DNA from: Arcobacter sp. LA11
Lineage (GTDB): Bacteria > Campylobacterota > Campylobacteria > Campylobacterales > Arcobacteraceae
Length of the DNA: 64,000 nt
Reading direction: 5' to 3'
Assembly: GCF_001895145.1 (NCBI RefSeq)
Contig: NZ_BDIR01000003.1
Location: 124,001-188,000 of the forward strand
This document shows positions 16,890 to 26,139 of this stretch, piece after piece. The notes below the pieces were generated by a model. The model made no database searches. It worked only from the letters and a program-made list of their open reading frames with translations, and was not told the origin of the DNA. A program made the translations under genes and the position numbers. The first letter of the stretch is position 1. Every line of letters begins with the position of its first letter.

Positions 16890-18662
16890 TTATTTCTTTT
16901 TTATTGCTTTCGCATTTGGTAAATCAGTAATTGTTCCGTCAAAAATTTCAGCAGCCATACCAACAGATTCATGCAGAGTTGGGTGCGCATGGATAGTCAA
17001 TCCAATATCCTCTGCATCACAATCCATTTCTAGGGCTAAAGAAATTTCACCAAGAAGTTCACCTGAGTTATCTCCAACAATTGCACCACCAATTAATTGG
17101 TGTGTGTCTTTATCAAAAATAAGTTTTGTAAGCCCAGCTCCTGCAACATCAGAGGCAATTGCTCTTCCTGATGCAGACCAAGGGAAACTTGCTACTTCAT
17201 AATTGATACCAGCTTCTTTAGCTTCTATCTCACTCATACCAGCTGTAGAAATTTCTGGGAAAGTATAAGCAATTCCTGGAATTTGTTTTGGTTCAAAGAA
17301 TACTTTGTGTCCAGCAATAACTTCAGCAGCAACATGACCTTCATGTACAGCTTTATGTGCTAGCATTGGACCACCAATAATATCACCAATAGCAAAGATA
17401 TGAGGAACATTAGTTCTTAGTTGATTATCAGTACTAATAAATCCCCATTCATCTACTTCAACACCAGCATTTTCTAATCCAATTTTTAAACCATTTGGAG
17501 TTCTTCCCATTGCAACAAGAACAGCATCATACATTTGAGGTTCAGCAGGTGCATTATCACCTTTAAACTCTACATAAATACCATCTTCTTTAGGGATAAT
17601 TGCTTGAGTTTGAGTTTTAAACATAAAGTTAAATCTCTTCTCATTTGCTTTTGTATATACTTTTACAATATCTTTATCTGTTCCTGTCATTAGTTGAGGG
17701 CCACGTACTACTACATCAACTTTTGAACCAAGTTTCTCATAAACTGTACCCATTTCAAGTCCAATAATTCCACCACCCATTACAAGTAATCTTTTTGGAA
17801 CTTCTTTTACTTCTAAAGCATTTGTAGAATCCCAAATTCTTGGATCTTCATGGGGAATAAATGACATTTTTGAACTCTGTGAACCAGCTGCAATAATACA
17901 ATTATCAAAAGTAACTTTTGTTTGTTGACCTACTTTATCAGTATGTTCAACAATTACAGATTTATCATCAAGGAATGTTGCATTACCTTGAATAACTTTT
18001 ACTTTTCTCATCTTAGCCATTGCACTTAAACCATCAGTAAGTTTCTTAACAACACCTGACTTATAAGCTGCAACACCCGCTAAATCAACTTCTGGCTTAC
18101 CAAACTTTACACCTGCATGCTCTACATGTTCAGCTTCTTCAATTACTTTTGCAACATGAAGTAAAGCTTTTGAAGGGATACATCCTACATTTAAACAAAC
18201 TCCACCTAAAGTTGGATGTCTTTCAACTAAAACAGTATCTAAACCTAAATCTGCACATCTAAATGCTGCAGAATATCCACCAGGTCCAGCTCCTATTACA
18301 AGAACTTGTCCTTTTACTTCATTAGCATTACTATTAACTTCAACATTTTGAGATGCAGGAGTTGAAATACTTGCAGCTGGTGCTGCTTTTACTTCTTCTT
18401 TTTTCTCTTCAGTTGATGCACCTTGAACTTCAACTCTAGCAATTAAATCACCAGAGTTTACTTTATCCCCAACTTTTACAAGTATCTCTTTAATAATACC
18501 TGCTTGGGTTGTAGGTACGTCCATAGAAGCTTTTTCAGTCTCTAATGTAATTAATCCATCTTCAACTTCAACTTCATCACCAACTTCAACCATAACTTCG
18601 ATTAAATCTACGTCTTTATCTCCACCTAAGTCAGGAATAACGATATCTACTAGTGTACTCAT
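16890..18662 (-). CDS. lpdA: Dihydrolipoyl dehydrogenase (E3) with N-terminal lipoyl domain
   Basis: This 590-residue protein begins with a lipoyl domain (about 1-80; lipoyl lysine in LETEKASMDV at about 44), an Ala/Glu-rich linker (about 82-115), and a flavoprotein disulfide reductase core. The core has the FAD motif VIGAGPGGYSAAF, the redox disulfide CLNVGC, an NAD motif GGGIIGLEMG and the C-terminal HAHPTLHES with the active-site His-Glu. It reoxidises dihydrolipoamide of the pyruvate dehydrogenase complex with NAD. Lipoyl-bearing E3 is known in several bacteria. It is last in the operon aceE-aceF-lpdA, 11 bases after aceF. The lipoyl domain is almost the same as the first one of AceF. Confidence 0.95.
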   Translation of the reverse strand: MSTLVDIVIPDLGGDKDVDLIEVMVEVGDEVEVEDGLITLETEKASMDVPTTQAGIIKEILVKVGDKVNSGDLIARVEVQGASTEEKKEEVKAAPAASISTPASQNVEVNSNANEVKGQVLVIGAGPGGYSAAFRCADLGLDTVLVERHPTLGGVCLNVGCIPSKALLHVAKVIEEAEHVEHAGVKFGKPEVDLAGVAAYKSGVVKKLTDGLSAMAKMRKVKVIQGNATFLDDKSVIVEHTDKVGQQTKVTFDNCIIAAGSQSSKMSFIPHEDPRIWDSTNALEVKEVPKRLLVMGGGIIGLEMGTVYEKLGSKVDVVVRGPQLMTGTDKDIVKVYTKANEKRFNFMFKTQTQAIIPKEDGIYVEFKGDNAPAEPQMYDAVLVAMGRTPNGLKIGLENAGVEVDEWGFISTDNQLRTNVPHIFAIGDIIGGPMLAHKAVHEGHVAAEVIAGHKVFFEPKQIPGIAYTFPEISTAGMSEIEAKEAGINYEVASFPWSASGRAIASDVAGAGLTKLIFDKDTHQLIGGAIVGDNSGELLGEISLALEMDCDAEDIGLTIHAHPTLHESVGMAAEIFDGTITDLPNAKAIKKK

Positions 18663-18672
18663 CTTATAATCC

Positions 18673-20400
18673 TTATAGGCTTAATAATCTAATGTCGCTT
18701 AAAAGCTTAGATAATGTTGTTGTAAATCTTGCACCATCAGCACCATCAATAACTTTGTGGTCGTACGATAATGATAATGGTAACGTAAGTCTTGGAACAA
18801 AGTTTTCACCATCCCAAACTGGTTTCATTTCAGATTTAGATAATCCTAAAATTGCAACTTCAGGAGCATTGATAATTGGAGTAAAATAAGTTCCACCAAT
18901 TCCACCTAAAGATGAAATAGTAAATGAGGCACCTTGCATATCTTGAGCTTTTAATTTACCATCTCTAGCTTTTTGTGAAATTTCAGCCATTTCAATAGCA
19001 ATCTCTTTAAATCCTTTTTTATCTACATCTCTAATTACTGGCACAACTAATCCATTAGGAGTATCAACAGCAATTGCAATGTGGAAGTATTTCTTCATTA
19101 CAATACTTTGACCATCAGGAGTTAATGATGCATTAAATTTAGGATGTAAAGCTAGAGCTTTTGCAACAGCTTTAACAACAAATACTAATGGAGATAATTT
19201 AAACCCATCAGCAATGGCATTTTGAGCTTTTCTAAAGCTTTCCATTTCAGTAATATCACACTCATCAAATTGTGTTACGTGAGGCATTGATACCCAGTTT
19301 CTATGTAAAGAAGGTCCAGAAATTTTTTGAATTCTTGTTAATTCTACAGTTTCAGTTTCACCAAATTGTGAGAAGTCAATCTCTTTTAATTCAGGGAAAT
19401 TAAATCCTAATCCAGTTCCTGTTCCAGCAGCTGCAACTGCAGGTTTATTTAACTGTTCTTTTACATAAGCTTTAACATCATCTTTTAAAATTCTGTTTTT
19501 CTTACCAGTACCTTTAACAAAACCTAAATCAACACCAAATTCTCTAGCTAATTTTCTTACACTAGGACTTGCATATACTTTTTTAGATTTTTGTGTTAAT
19601 ACACTTGTAGCTTCTGGAGCAGAAGTTGCTGCTACTGCTTGAATAGTTGCAGGAGCTTTTTCTTCTTTCTTAGGTTCAACTGTTTTTGTAACTGAAGGAG
19701 TTGGAACTTTATTTTCCATTACTACTGTTTTAACCATTTTGGCAATTAAATCACCAGAGTTTACTTTTCCACCAACTTCAACAAGAATTTCTAAAATCTC
19801 ACCAGCAAAAGGAGCAGGAACATCCATAGAAGCTTTTTCAGTTTCTAAAGTAATTAGTCCATCATCAAACTCAACTACATCACCAACAGAAACCATAATA
19901 TCAATTAAATCTACATCAGTATCACTTCCTAAATCAGGAACATATACTTCTTCAACAACTGAACAAATAGTTTGTTCATTTACAAATTGACAAGAAATTT
20001 CTGCTCCTGAAGCTGAAATAGCTTGAAGTTCAGCTTCTGCATCTTTTAAGTTCATTGGTTCATTTGAAGCACTAGCTGCAGCAGGAGTTTCTACAGGTGT
20101 AGATACTTCTTGTGCAACAGGAGCTTCAACTGCTTTTGTTTCTTCAACAGCTACTTCATCTTGAACTTCAACTCTTGCAATTAAATCACCAGAGTTTACT
20201 TTTGCTCCAACTTCAACAAGAATTTCTTTTATAATTCCTGCATGAGTTGTTGGGACATCCATTGATGCTTTTTCAGTTTCTAATGTAATTAATCCATCTT
20301 CAACTTCAACTTCATCACCAACACTAACCATAATTTCAATTAAGTCAACGTCAGTATCTCCACCTAAATCAGGAATAAATATATCTTGAATTGTACTCAT
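18673..20400 (-). CDS. aceF: Pyruvate dehydrogenase E2, dihydrolipoyl acetyltransferase
   Basis: This 575-residue protein has two lipoyl domains (about 1-80 with K44 in LETEKASMDV, and about 150-225), separated by Ala/Glu/Val-rich flexible linkers. An E3/E1-binding domain follows (about 272-310, YASPSVRKLAREFGVDLGFV), then the catalytic acetyltransferase domain (about 345-575) with active-site motif DHKVIDGADG near the end. It transfers the acetyl group from lipoamide to CoA and forms the complex core. It lies 11 bases downstream of aceE and 11 bases upstream of lpdA. The two-lipoyl layout is intermediate between one- and three-lipoyl E2 proteins. Confidence 0.95.
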   Translation of the reverse strand: MSTIQDIFIPDLGGDTDVDLIEIMVSVGDEVEVEDGLITLETEKASMDVPTTHAGIIKEILVEVGAKVNSGDLIARVEVQDEVAVEETKAVEAPVAQEVSTPVETPAAASASNEPMNLKDAEAELQAISASGAEISCQFVNEQTICSVVEEVYVPDLGSDTDVDLIDIMVSVGDVVEFDDGLITLETEKASMDVPAPFAGEILEILVEVGGKVNSGDLIAKMVKTVVMENKVPTPSVTKTVEPKKEEKAPATIQAVAATSAPEATSVLTQKSKKVYASPSVRKLAREFGVDLGFVKGTGKKNRILKDDVKAYVKEQLNKPAVAAAGTGTGLGFNFPELKEIDFSQFGETETVELTRIQKISGPSLHRNWVSMPHVTQFDECDITEMESFRKAQNAIADGFKLSPLVFVVKAVAKALALHPKFNASLTPDGQSIVMKKYFHIAIAVDTPNGLVVPVIRDVDKKGFKEIAIEMAEISQKARDGKLKAQDMQGASFTISSLGGIGGTYFTPIINAPEVAILGLSKSEMKPVWDGENFVPRLTLPLSLSYDHKVIDGADGARFTTTLSKLLSDIRLLSL

Positions 20401-20410
20401 CCTATACTCC

Positions 20411-23083
20411 TTATGCTTTTAATGGATTGATTTTATTTGCATCAATATTGTATTTCTTCATTGCTTCTAATACAACTGAATTTTCAACTTTTCCAGCTTT
20501 AGCTAATTGAGCTAATGTTGTAAATACAACAAAATCAGAATCAACTTCAAAGAAAGATCTTAAGTTTGCTCTTGAATCAGATCTACCAAAACCATCAGTT
20601 CCTAATGCTTTAAATGAACCAGATACAAATGGAGATAATTGTTCAGAGTAAGACTTAATATAGTCAGTTGTAGAAACAATAATATTTTCTTCATCTTGAC
20701 CAAGTACTTGATCAATATAAGGTACTTTATCTTCTGCTTCTACATTTAATAAGTTATATCTCTCTACATCTTGAGCTTCTCTTGTTAATTCATTATATGA
20801 AGTAACAGAATAAACTTCAGAAGCAATTCCATATTCAGAAGCTAGAACTTCTGAAGCAACTCTAACTTGCTCTAAAATTGAACCAGAACCTAATAATTTA
20901 ACTTTATAGTCATTTTTAGCTTCCACATCTTTTAATTTATAGATACCTTTTAAAATTCCATCAACTGCACCTTCTGGCATAGCAGGTTGTTTGTAGTTTT
21001 CATTTAATGTAGTTAAATAATAGAATACATCTTCTTGTTTTTCACCATACATTCTATTAATACCATCTTGAACAATAACTGCAACTTCATAACCATATGT
21101 AGGATCATAAGTAACACAATTAGGAATTGTATTTGCAATAACATGAGAATGTCCATCTTCATGTTGTAATCCTTCACCATTAAGCGTTGTTCTACCAGAT
21201 GTACCACCAACTAAGAAACCTCTAGCCATTTGGTCACCTGCTGCCCAACAGATATCACCTGTTCTTTGGAATCCAAACATTGAATAGAAAATATAGAATG
21301 GAATCATTGGACAATCATTTACAGAGTATGAAGTAGCTGCTGCAACCCAAGAACCCATTGCTCCAAGTTCATTAATACCTTCTTGAAGTACTTGACCTTT
21401 TTTATCTTCTTTATAGTATGCTACTTGATCTTTATCTTGTGGAATATATTTTTGACCTTCAGAAGAATAAATACCTAATTGTCTAAACATACCTTCCATA
21501 CCAAATGTTCTTGCTTCATCAGGAACAATTGGAACAATATTTTTACCAATTTTTTTATCTTTTACTAAAATATTTAAAACTCTAACAAATGCCATTGTTG
21601 TAGAAATTTCTCTATCTCCAGAACCTTTTAATACACCATCAAATTTTTCTAATGCAGGAATTTCTAAAGGAGTTGAGAATTTTTGTCTTCTTTGTGGAAC
21701 AGAACCACCTAGTTCTGCACGTCTAGCTTTCATATATTGCATTTCTTCTGAATCATCAGCTGGTCTGTAGTATTTTAAGTTATCAACATCTTCGTCAGAA
21801 ACTGGAATATCAAATCTATCTCTAAATTGTCTTAATACAGTAGTATCAACTTTTTTAACACCGTGAGCAATATTTTTACCCTCTGCTGCTTCACCCATTC
21901 CGTAACCTTTAACAGTTTTAGCTAAAATTACAGTTGGTTTACCTTTTGTATCTTGTGCTTTTTTATATGCAGCATAAACTTTAACAGGATCATGTCCACC
22001 TCTGTTTAATCTCCAGATTTCATCATCACTCATATTTTCTACAAGTTTTGCAGTTTCAGGGTATTTGTTAAAGAAATGTTCTCTTGTGTAAGCTCCACCT
22101 TTTTGTTTGAAGTTTTGGTACTCACCATCAACAGTCTCTTCCATTAATTGTTGTAATTTACCAGATTTATCTTTCTTAAGTAAAGCATCCCAATGTCTAC
22201 CCCATACAACTTTAACAACTTTCCATCCATTTCCTCTAAAGTTACCTTCAAGTTCTTGAATGATTTTACCATTTCCTCTTACTGGACCATCAAGTCTTTG
22301 TAAGTTACAGTTAATAACAAATACTAAATTGTCTAACCCTTCTCTACCTGCAAGCCCAATTGCACCTAAAGATTCTGGTTCATCACATTCACCATCACCC
22401 ATATAACAATATACTTTTTGTCCACTACAGTCTTTAATACCTCTGTCAGTTAAGTATTTTAAGAATCTAGCTTGATAAATAGCTTGAATTGGTCCAAGAC
22501 CCATTGATACTGTTGGAAATTGCCAATAATTTGGCATAAGTTTTGGATGAGGATAAGATGATAGACCATCAGCAAATGCTTCTTGTCTAAAGTTATCCAT
22601 TTGATCTTCAGAAAGTCTTCCTTCTACAAACGATCTTGCGTATATACCTGGAGCAATATGTCCTTGATAAAATACTAAGTCTCCACCATCTTTATCATTT
22701 GGCGCTTTGAAAAAGTGGTTAAATGCTACATCATATAGAGTAGCAGATGATTGGAATGATGCAATATGCCCACCAAGCTCTAAATCTTTCTTAGATGCTC
22801 TTAAAACCATAGTTTGTGCATTCCATCTAATAATTGATCTTATTTTTCTTTCTAAATCATGATTAGCTGGCATCTTTGGTTCTTGGTCAACTGGGATTGT
22901 GTTAAGATATGCAGTGTTAGCACTGTGTGGGATGTGTGCTCCATTTCTTCTTGCATTATCAATTAGCTTTTCTAATAGAAAATGAGCTCGTTGGGGCCCT
23001 TCTTCCTCTAAAACAGCGTCTAGAGCATCAATCCATTCAAGAGTTTCTTCTGGATTAATATCGTTTAAGTTTATTTCTGACAT
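20411..23083 (-). CDS. aceE: Pyruvate dehydrogenase E1, homodimeric type
   Basis: This 890-residue protein is the single-chain (alpha2) E1 of gamma-proteobacterial type. The thiamine diphosphate motif is GDGECDEPES followed at the usual distance by INCN, and the transketolase-like signature region GLQHEDGHSH lies in the pyrimidine-binding part. It decarboxylates pyruvate and acetylates the lipoyl groups of E2. It is the first gene of the operon, with a strong AAGGAAG site before ATG. A 14-bp perfect palindrome overlaps the inferred transcription start upstream, pointing to repression by an unidentified factor. Confidence 0.95.
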   Translation of the reverse strand: MSEINLNDINPEETLEWIDALDAVLEEEGPQRAHFLLEKLIDNARRNGAHIPHSANTAYLNTIPVDQEPKMPANHDLERKIRSIIRWNAQTMVLRASKKDLELGGHIASFQSSATLYDVAFNHFFKAPNDKDGGDLVFYQGHIAPGIYARSFVEGRLSEDQMDNFRQEAFADGLSSYPHPKLMPNYWQFPTVSMGLGPIQAIYQARFLKYLTDRGIKDCSGQKVYCYMGDGECDEPESLGAIGLAGREGLDNLVFVINCNLQRLDGPVRGNGKIIQELEGNFRGNGWKVVKVVWGRHWDALLKKDKSGKLQQLMEETVDGEYQNFKQKGGAYTREHFFNKYPETAKLVENMSDDEIWRLNRGGHDPVKVYAAYKKAQDTKGKPTVILAKTVKGYGMGEAAEGKNIAHGVKKVDTTVLRQFRDRFDIPVSDEDVDNLKYYRPADDSEEMQYMKARRAELGGSVPQRRQKFSTPLEIPALEKFDGVLKGSGDREISTTMAFVRVLNILVKDKKIGKNIVPIVPDEARTFGMEGMFRQLGIYSSEGQKYIPQDKDQVAYYKEDKKGQVLQEGINELGAMGSWVAAATSYSVNDCPMIPFYIFYSMFGFQRTGDICWAAGDQMARGFLVGGTSGRTTLNGEGLQHEDGHSHVIANTIPNCVTYDPTYGYEVAVIVQDGINRMYGEKQEDVFYYLTTLNENYKQPAMPEGAVDGILKGIYKLKDVEAKNDYKVKLLGSGSILEQVRVASEVLASEYGIASEVYSVTSYNELTREAQDVERYNLLNVEAEDKVPYIDQVLGQDEENIIVSTTDYIKSYSEQLSPFVSGSFKALGTDGFGRSDSRANLRSFFEVDSDFVVFTTLAQLAKAGKVENSVVLEAMKKYNIDANKINPLKA

Positions 23084-23383
23084 TTATACTTCCTTCTAAA
23101 GATTTTGATTATTTTCACTAATTATTTTTCACAAAATGACTGAACATATGTTCATTATGTAAAATTTATGTAGCTATTCGTACCACAAAGTCGAATTGTG
23201 AGCATATGATACTTTATTTTACTTAAATTATTTTTTTTTCAAATTATTAATTTTTTTTCTTAAGTTTTATCACATATAAATGAAATTATAATGAAAAAAA
23301 GAGGGCTTTCAAATATTATTTTTTTTACTTGAAATCTCACACATTATAATTTTTTTAAATAATGTTATTAAGGAATTATACTA
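23084..23383. other. Divergent promoter region between aceE and the lipoate genes
   Basis: These 300 bases hold the aceE promoter on the minus strand (CATAAT, 23159-23154), the palindrome at 23141-23154, and a very T-rich stretch (about 23220-23350) that should hold the promoter of the lipoyl transferase gene. I see no ORF or RNA gene here. Confidence 0.5.
23141..23159 (-). promoter_or_regulatory. Palindrome overlapping the aceE start site
   Basis: TGAACATATGTTCA (23141-23154) is a perfect 14-bp palindrome directly after the minus-strand -10 CATAAT (23159-23154). Its centre coincides with the inferred transcription start near 23147, the place for a repressor operator. It matches GAAC-N4-GTTC. 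Confidence 0.5.
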
Positions 23384-24121
23384 TTGATAGACAAAAAAAG
23401 CAAGTTTAGAGTTATAATTACAGAACAAAAAAGTGCTAAAGAAAATATGGCTATAGATGATGCCCTATTATCATCATATAAAAATGAAGATTTAGCAATT
23501 TTAAGATTATATACTTGGAACAAAGATTCACTTACAATTGGTGTATCTCAGAACTTTTCTAATTATGCTTTTATTGAAAAACCAGATGAAATTGGAGCAA
23601 AAAGGATAACAGGTGGTGGTATTCTTTTTCATGGTCATGACTTGTCATATTCTTTAGTTATTCCAACAGAATTTTTAAAAGATTATAATATAAAAAAATC
23701 TTATGAAACTATATGTTCATTTATACTTAAATTTTATGGAAAACTAGGTCTAAATGTTTGTTATGCGAAAGATAATGAAAATATTCAATTATCAAAAAGT
23801 GAGTATTGTCAAGTAGGATTTGAAGCCTATGATATATTAGTAAATGGTAAAAAAATTGGTGGAAATGCACAAAGAAGAACAAAAAAGGCAATTTTTCAAC
23901 ACGGTTCTATACCAATTTTTAAAACAAAAGATGATGAAAAATTTGGAAATTCATTAGAAGATGTAAATATAAATACAACTTTTGAAGAAGCAATAAAATT
24001 ATTAATTGCTTCATTTGAAGACTCATTCAATGTAGAAATTGAGTATTCAAATCTTACAAAAGAGGAAGAAGAAAAAAAAGTGTTATTATTAAAGGATAAA
24101 TATGACTATGCCAGCAAGTAA
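23384..24121 (+). CDS. Lipoyl/octanoyl transferase, LipM-like
   Basis: This 245-residue protein belongs to the lipoate/biotin protein ligase fold: ENMAIDDALL near the start, RITGGGILFH (74-83), a conserved Lys in NGKKIGGNAQRR (about K157) and HGSIP. A cysteine (C142, YCQVGFEAYD) stands where LipM octanoyltransferases carry the catalytic Cys, and lipA follows, so de novo transfer of octanoyl from ACP to lipoyl domains is more likely than scavenging of free lipoate. The start is TTG at 23384: an in-frame stop lies at 23369 and AAGGAA is 8 bases before the TTG. The gene overlaps lipA by 20 bases and is divergent from the PDH operon that needs its product. Confidence 0.75.
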   Translation: MIDKKSKFRVIITEQKSAKENMAIDDALLSSYKNEDLAILRLYTWNKDSLTIGVSQNFSNYAFIEKPDEIGAKRITGGGILFHGHDLSYSLVIPTEFLKDYNIKKSYETICSFILKFYGKLGLNVCYAKDNENIQLSKSEYCQVGFEAYDILVNGKKIGGNAQRRTKKAIFQHGSIPIFKTKDDEKFGNSLEDVNINTTFEEAIKLLIASFEDSFNVEIEYSNLTKEEEEKKVLLLKDKYDYASK

Positions 24122-24992
24122 AAAAATAGATTTTAAAAAACCAGAGTGGTTAAGAAAGAAACTTACTCCAACAGCTCAAAAAGAAATGGAAGGATTATTA
24201 AAAGATGTTGGTGGATTACACACAATCTGTCAAGAAGCAAAATGTCCAAATATTTCAGAGTGTTATTCAAATAAAAATGCAACTTTTTTAATTTTAGGGA
24301 ATATCTGTACAAGAAGATGTAGTTACTGTAATGTACTTACAGGTAAGCCAACTGAAGTAGATTTAGATGAAATTCAAAAAGTTACAACTTCTGTATTAAG
24401 CCTTGGATTAAAATTTGTTGTAATTACAAGTCCTGCTAGGGATGATTTAGAAGATGGTGGAGCAAGTCAATTTTATAGAGTAACAAAAGATATTTTGGAA
24501 AAATCGCCAGGAACACAAGTTGAAATACTAATTCCTGATTTTAAAGCAAAAGAAGAATCACTACAAACTGTTGTTGATTCAGGGGCAGTTATTATTGGAC
24601 ACAATGTTGAAACTGTTCCAAGGTTTTATAATATTAGAAAAAATGCATCATATGAACGTTCTATTGAAGTATTAAAAAGATTAAAAGAACTTGGTGGAGA
24701 TAAAATTAAAACAAAATCTGCTTTAATGGTAGGACTTGGTGAAACTGAAGAAGAAATGGTAGAAGTATTCAAAGATTTAATCGCTGTAGGATGTAAATTT
24801 TTAAGTATTGGTCAATATTTAGCACCATCTGGTGATTATGAAAAAGTAAAAGAATTTGTTCATCCAGATCAATTTAAAAGATATAAACAAATAGCTCTTG
24901 ATTTAGGTTTTGAATTTGTACACTCTACACCTTATGCAAGAAGCTCATATATGGCACATGAATATTTAGCAAAAGGGGAAGGAAGTCTTTAA
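24102..24992 (+). CDS. lipA: Lipoyl synthase
   Basis: This 296-residue radical SAM enzyme has both iron-sulfur motifs of LipA: the auxiliary cluster CX4CX5C (CQEAKCPNISEC) and the radical SAM CX3CX2C (CTRRCSYC). It ends with ARSSYMAHE, holding the conserved RSSY serine that ligates the auxiliary cluster. It inserts two sulfurs into protein-bound octanoyl groups. AAAGGA five bases before the ATG at 24102 supports that start over the ATG at 24108. It is translationally coupled to the LipM-like gene. Confidence 0.96.
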   Translation: MTMPASKKIDFKKPEWLRKKLTPTAQKEMEGLLKDVGGLHTICQEAKCPNISECYSNKNATFLILGNICTRRCSYCNVLTGKPTEVDLDEIQKVTTSVLSLGLKFVVITSPARDDLEDGGASQFYRVTKDILEKSPGTQVEILIPDFKAKEESLQTVVDSGAVIIGHNVETVPRFYNIRKNASYERSIEVLKRLKELGGDKIKTKSALMVGLGETEEEMVEVFKDLIAVGCKFLSIGQYLAPSGDYEKVKEFVHPDQFKRYKQIALDLGFEFVHSTPYARSSYMAHEYLAKGEGSL

Positions 24993-25002
24993 GACTTCTT
25001 TT
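24982..25002. terminator. Terminator overlapping the lipA stop codon
   Basis: GAAGTCTT and AAGACTTC form an 8-bp inverted repeat around the T of the TAA stop, followed by TTTT. It lies between the convergent lipA and iclR-family genes. Confidence 0.65.
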
Positions 25003-25010
25003 CTTTTAAA

Positions 25011-25745
25011 TTAATTATGGCTATTAACTAATTTAAAGATTTCTTGTCCGTACTTATGTAAGACTTCATCTTCTAATCTTACAGATAATCCAGATATTCC
25101 TACCGTACCAACAAATTGATTTTTCTTATTAAAATAAGGAACTGCAACAGACTTTAATCCAAACTCATGTTCTTCACTTCCTATTGCATATCCTCTTTCT
25201 TTTATTAAATCAATTTCTTTTTGAAGTTTACCAACACTAGTTATTGTATTTGAAGTAAATTTAGTTAATTCAAGGTTATCTATATCTATTTCATTTGAAA
25301 AAGCAATTAAAACTTTACCAAAACCACTTGAATGCAAAGGAGAATGCAATCCAATAGAATTTCTTGTTTTTAATACTCTTTTTGATTTGTCAATCTGATT
25401 TAAATATAAAGTAGAACTATTATCTAGTATACCTATATATGCACACTCATTTGTTAAATAAAAAACTTCATCAAGTAAGGCACTAGTTTTTTCTATAATT
25501 TTATCTCTATCATCTTTATTTACAATTTTTCTTACAATATCACTTAATACTATTTCTTTTGTATTATCTTTATATTCAATAAAATCTTCGCTCATTAAAG
25601 TTGTAACTAATCTTGACATTGTACTTTTATCTATTCCTAGTTTTTGACATAATATATTTGCAGTAATAGGTTTATTTGTTCCCATAACTTCTTTTAGAAC
25701 TTGAAGACCTTTAGTAAAAGATTTATTTTGACTCTGCATTTGCAC
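25011..25745 (-). CDS. IclR-family transcriptional regulator
   Basis: This 244-residue protein has an N-terminal winged helix-turn-helix (about 8-65; KGLQVLKEVM, ANILCQKLGIDKSTMSRLVTTL) and an IclR effector-binding domain (about 75-240) with GLHSPLHSSGFGKVLIAF and the closing AVPYFNKKNQFVGTVGISG. It is divergent from the acyl-CoA synthetase/lyase operon (26140-31895), the classical place for an IclR regulator of a catabolic operon. The ligand would then be a pathway acid or CoA ester (inference). A 17-bp palindrome in the shared intergenic region is its likely operator. Confidence 0.9.
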   Translation of the reverse strand: MQMQSQNKSFTKGLQVLKEVMGTNKPITANILCQKLGIDKSTMSRLVTTLMSEDFIEYKDNTKEIVLSDIVRKIVNKDDRDKIIEKTSALLDEVFYLTNECAYIGILDNSSTLYLNQIDKSKRVLKTRNSIGLHSPLHSSGFGKVLIAFSNEIDIDNLELTKFTSNTITSVGKLQKEIDLIKERGYAIGSEEHEFGLKSVAVPYFNKKNQFVGTVGISGLSVRLEDEVLHKYGQEIFKLVNSHN

Positions 25746-26139
25746 TTGTTTTGACTCTTTTTAATATGTATTTTTCGTATTCTAGCATCTTTTTAATAAA
25801 GAAATTTAAAAAAATCATGTTAACTTTTGTAACAAAAGTAGTTATTGGTATATATTTTAAAAAGAATTTTTAAAAAAATTCTTTTAGATTCTAAGAATAT
25901 TCAGACATTTTTTCTCACAATGTAAAACTGACATATACTCACTTCTATAAAGCCCAAAAATAAGGGAAGCCTAGGCTTTATAAAATAAATCTTAAAAATA
26001 AAATTAGTTTTAAAATTTATATTTCAACTTATTTGATGTATGGATTAATTCCCTTGTCGAAAATAAATAGTTATTTTTATTGAGTTAAAAAACTTGATAA
26101 ATTTAAATAAATTAATAAATAAAATAAAAAGGTATTATC
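25746..26139. promoter_or_regulatory. Divergent regulatory region of the IclR gene and lyase operon
   Basis: No ORF is seen in these 394 bases. On the minus strand an extended -10 TGCTAGAAT (TAGAAT at 25784-25779) serves the IclR gene. The palindrome ACTTTTGTAACAAAAGT lies at 25823-25839. An AT-only-armed inverted repeat (25860-25871 with 25874-25885) and a 9-bp inverted repeat TATAAAGCC/GGCTTTATA (25946-25954 with 25974-25982, enclosing the palindrome AAGCCTAGGCTT) lie towards the operon. If transcription starts near TATATT at 25851-25856 the operon leader would be about 280 nt. Confidence 0.5.
25823..25839. promoter_or_regulatory. 17-bp palindrome, probable IclR operator
   Basis: ACTTTTGT-A-ACAAAAGT is a perfect odd palindrome, about -59 relative to the inferred start of the IclR gene and upstream of the oppositely oriented operon. 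Confidence 0.5.

Noticed and set aside
23141-23154. SOS (LexA) box
   Set aside because: Matches GAAC-N4-GTTC, but it controls a metabolic operon and Campylobacterota are not known to use LexA of that type.
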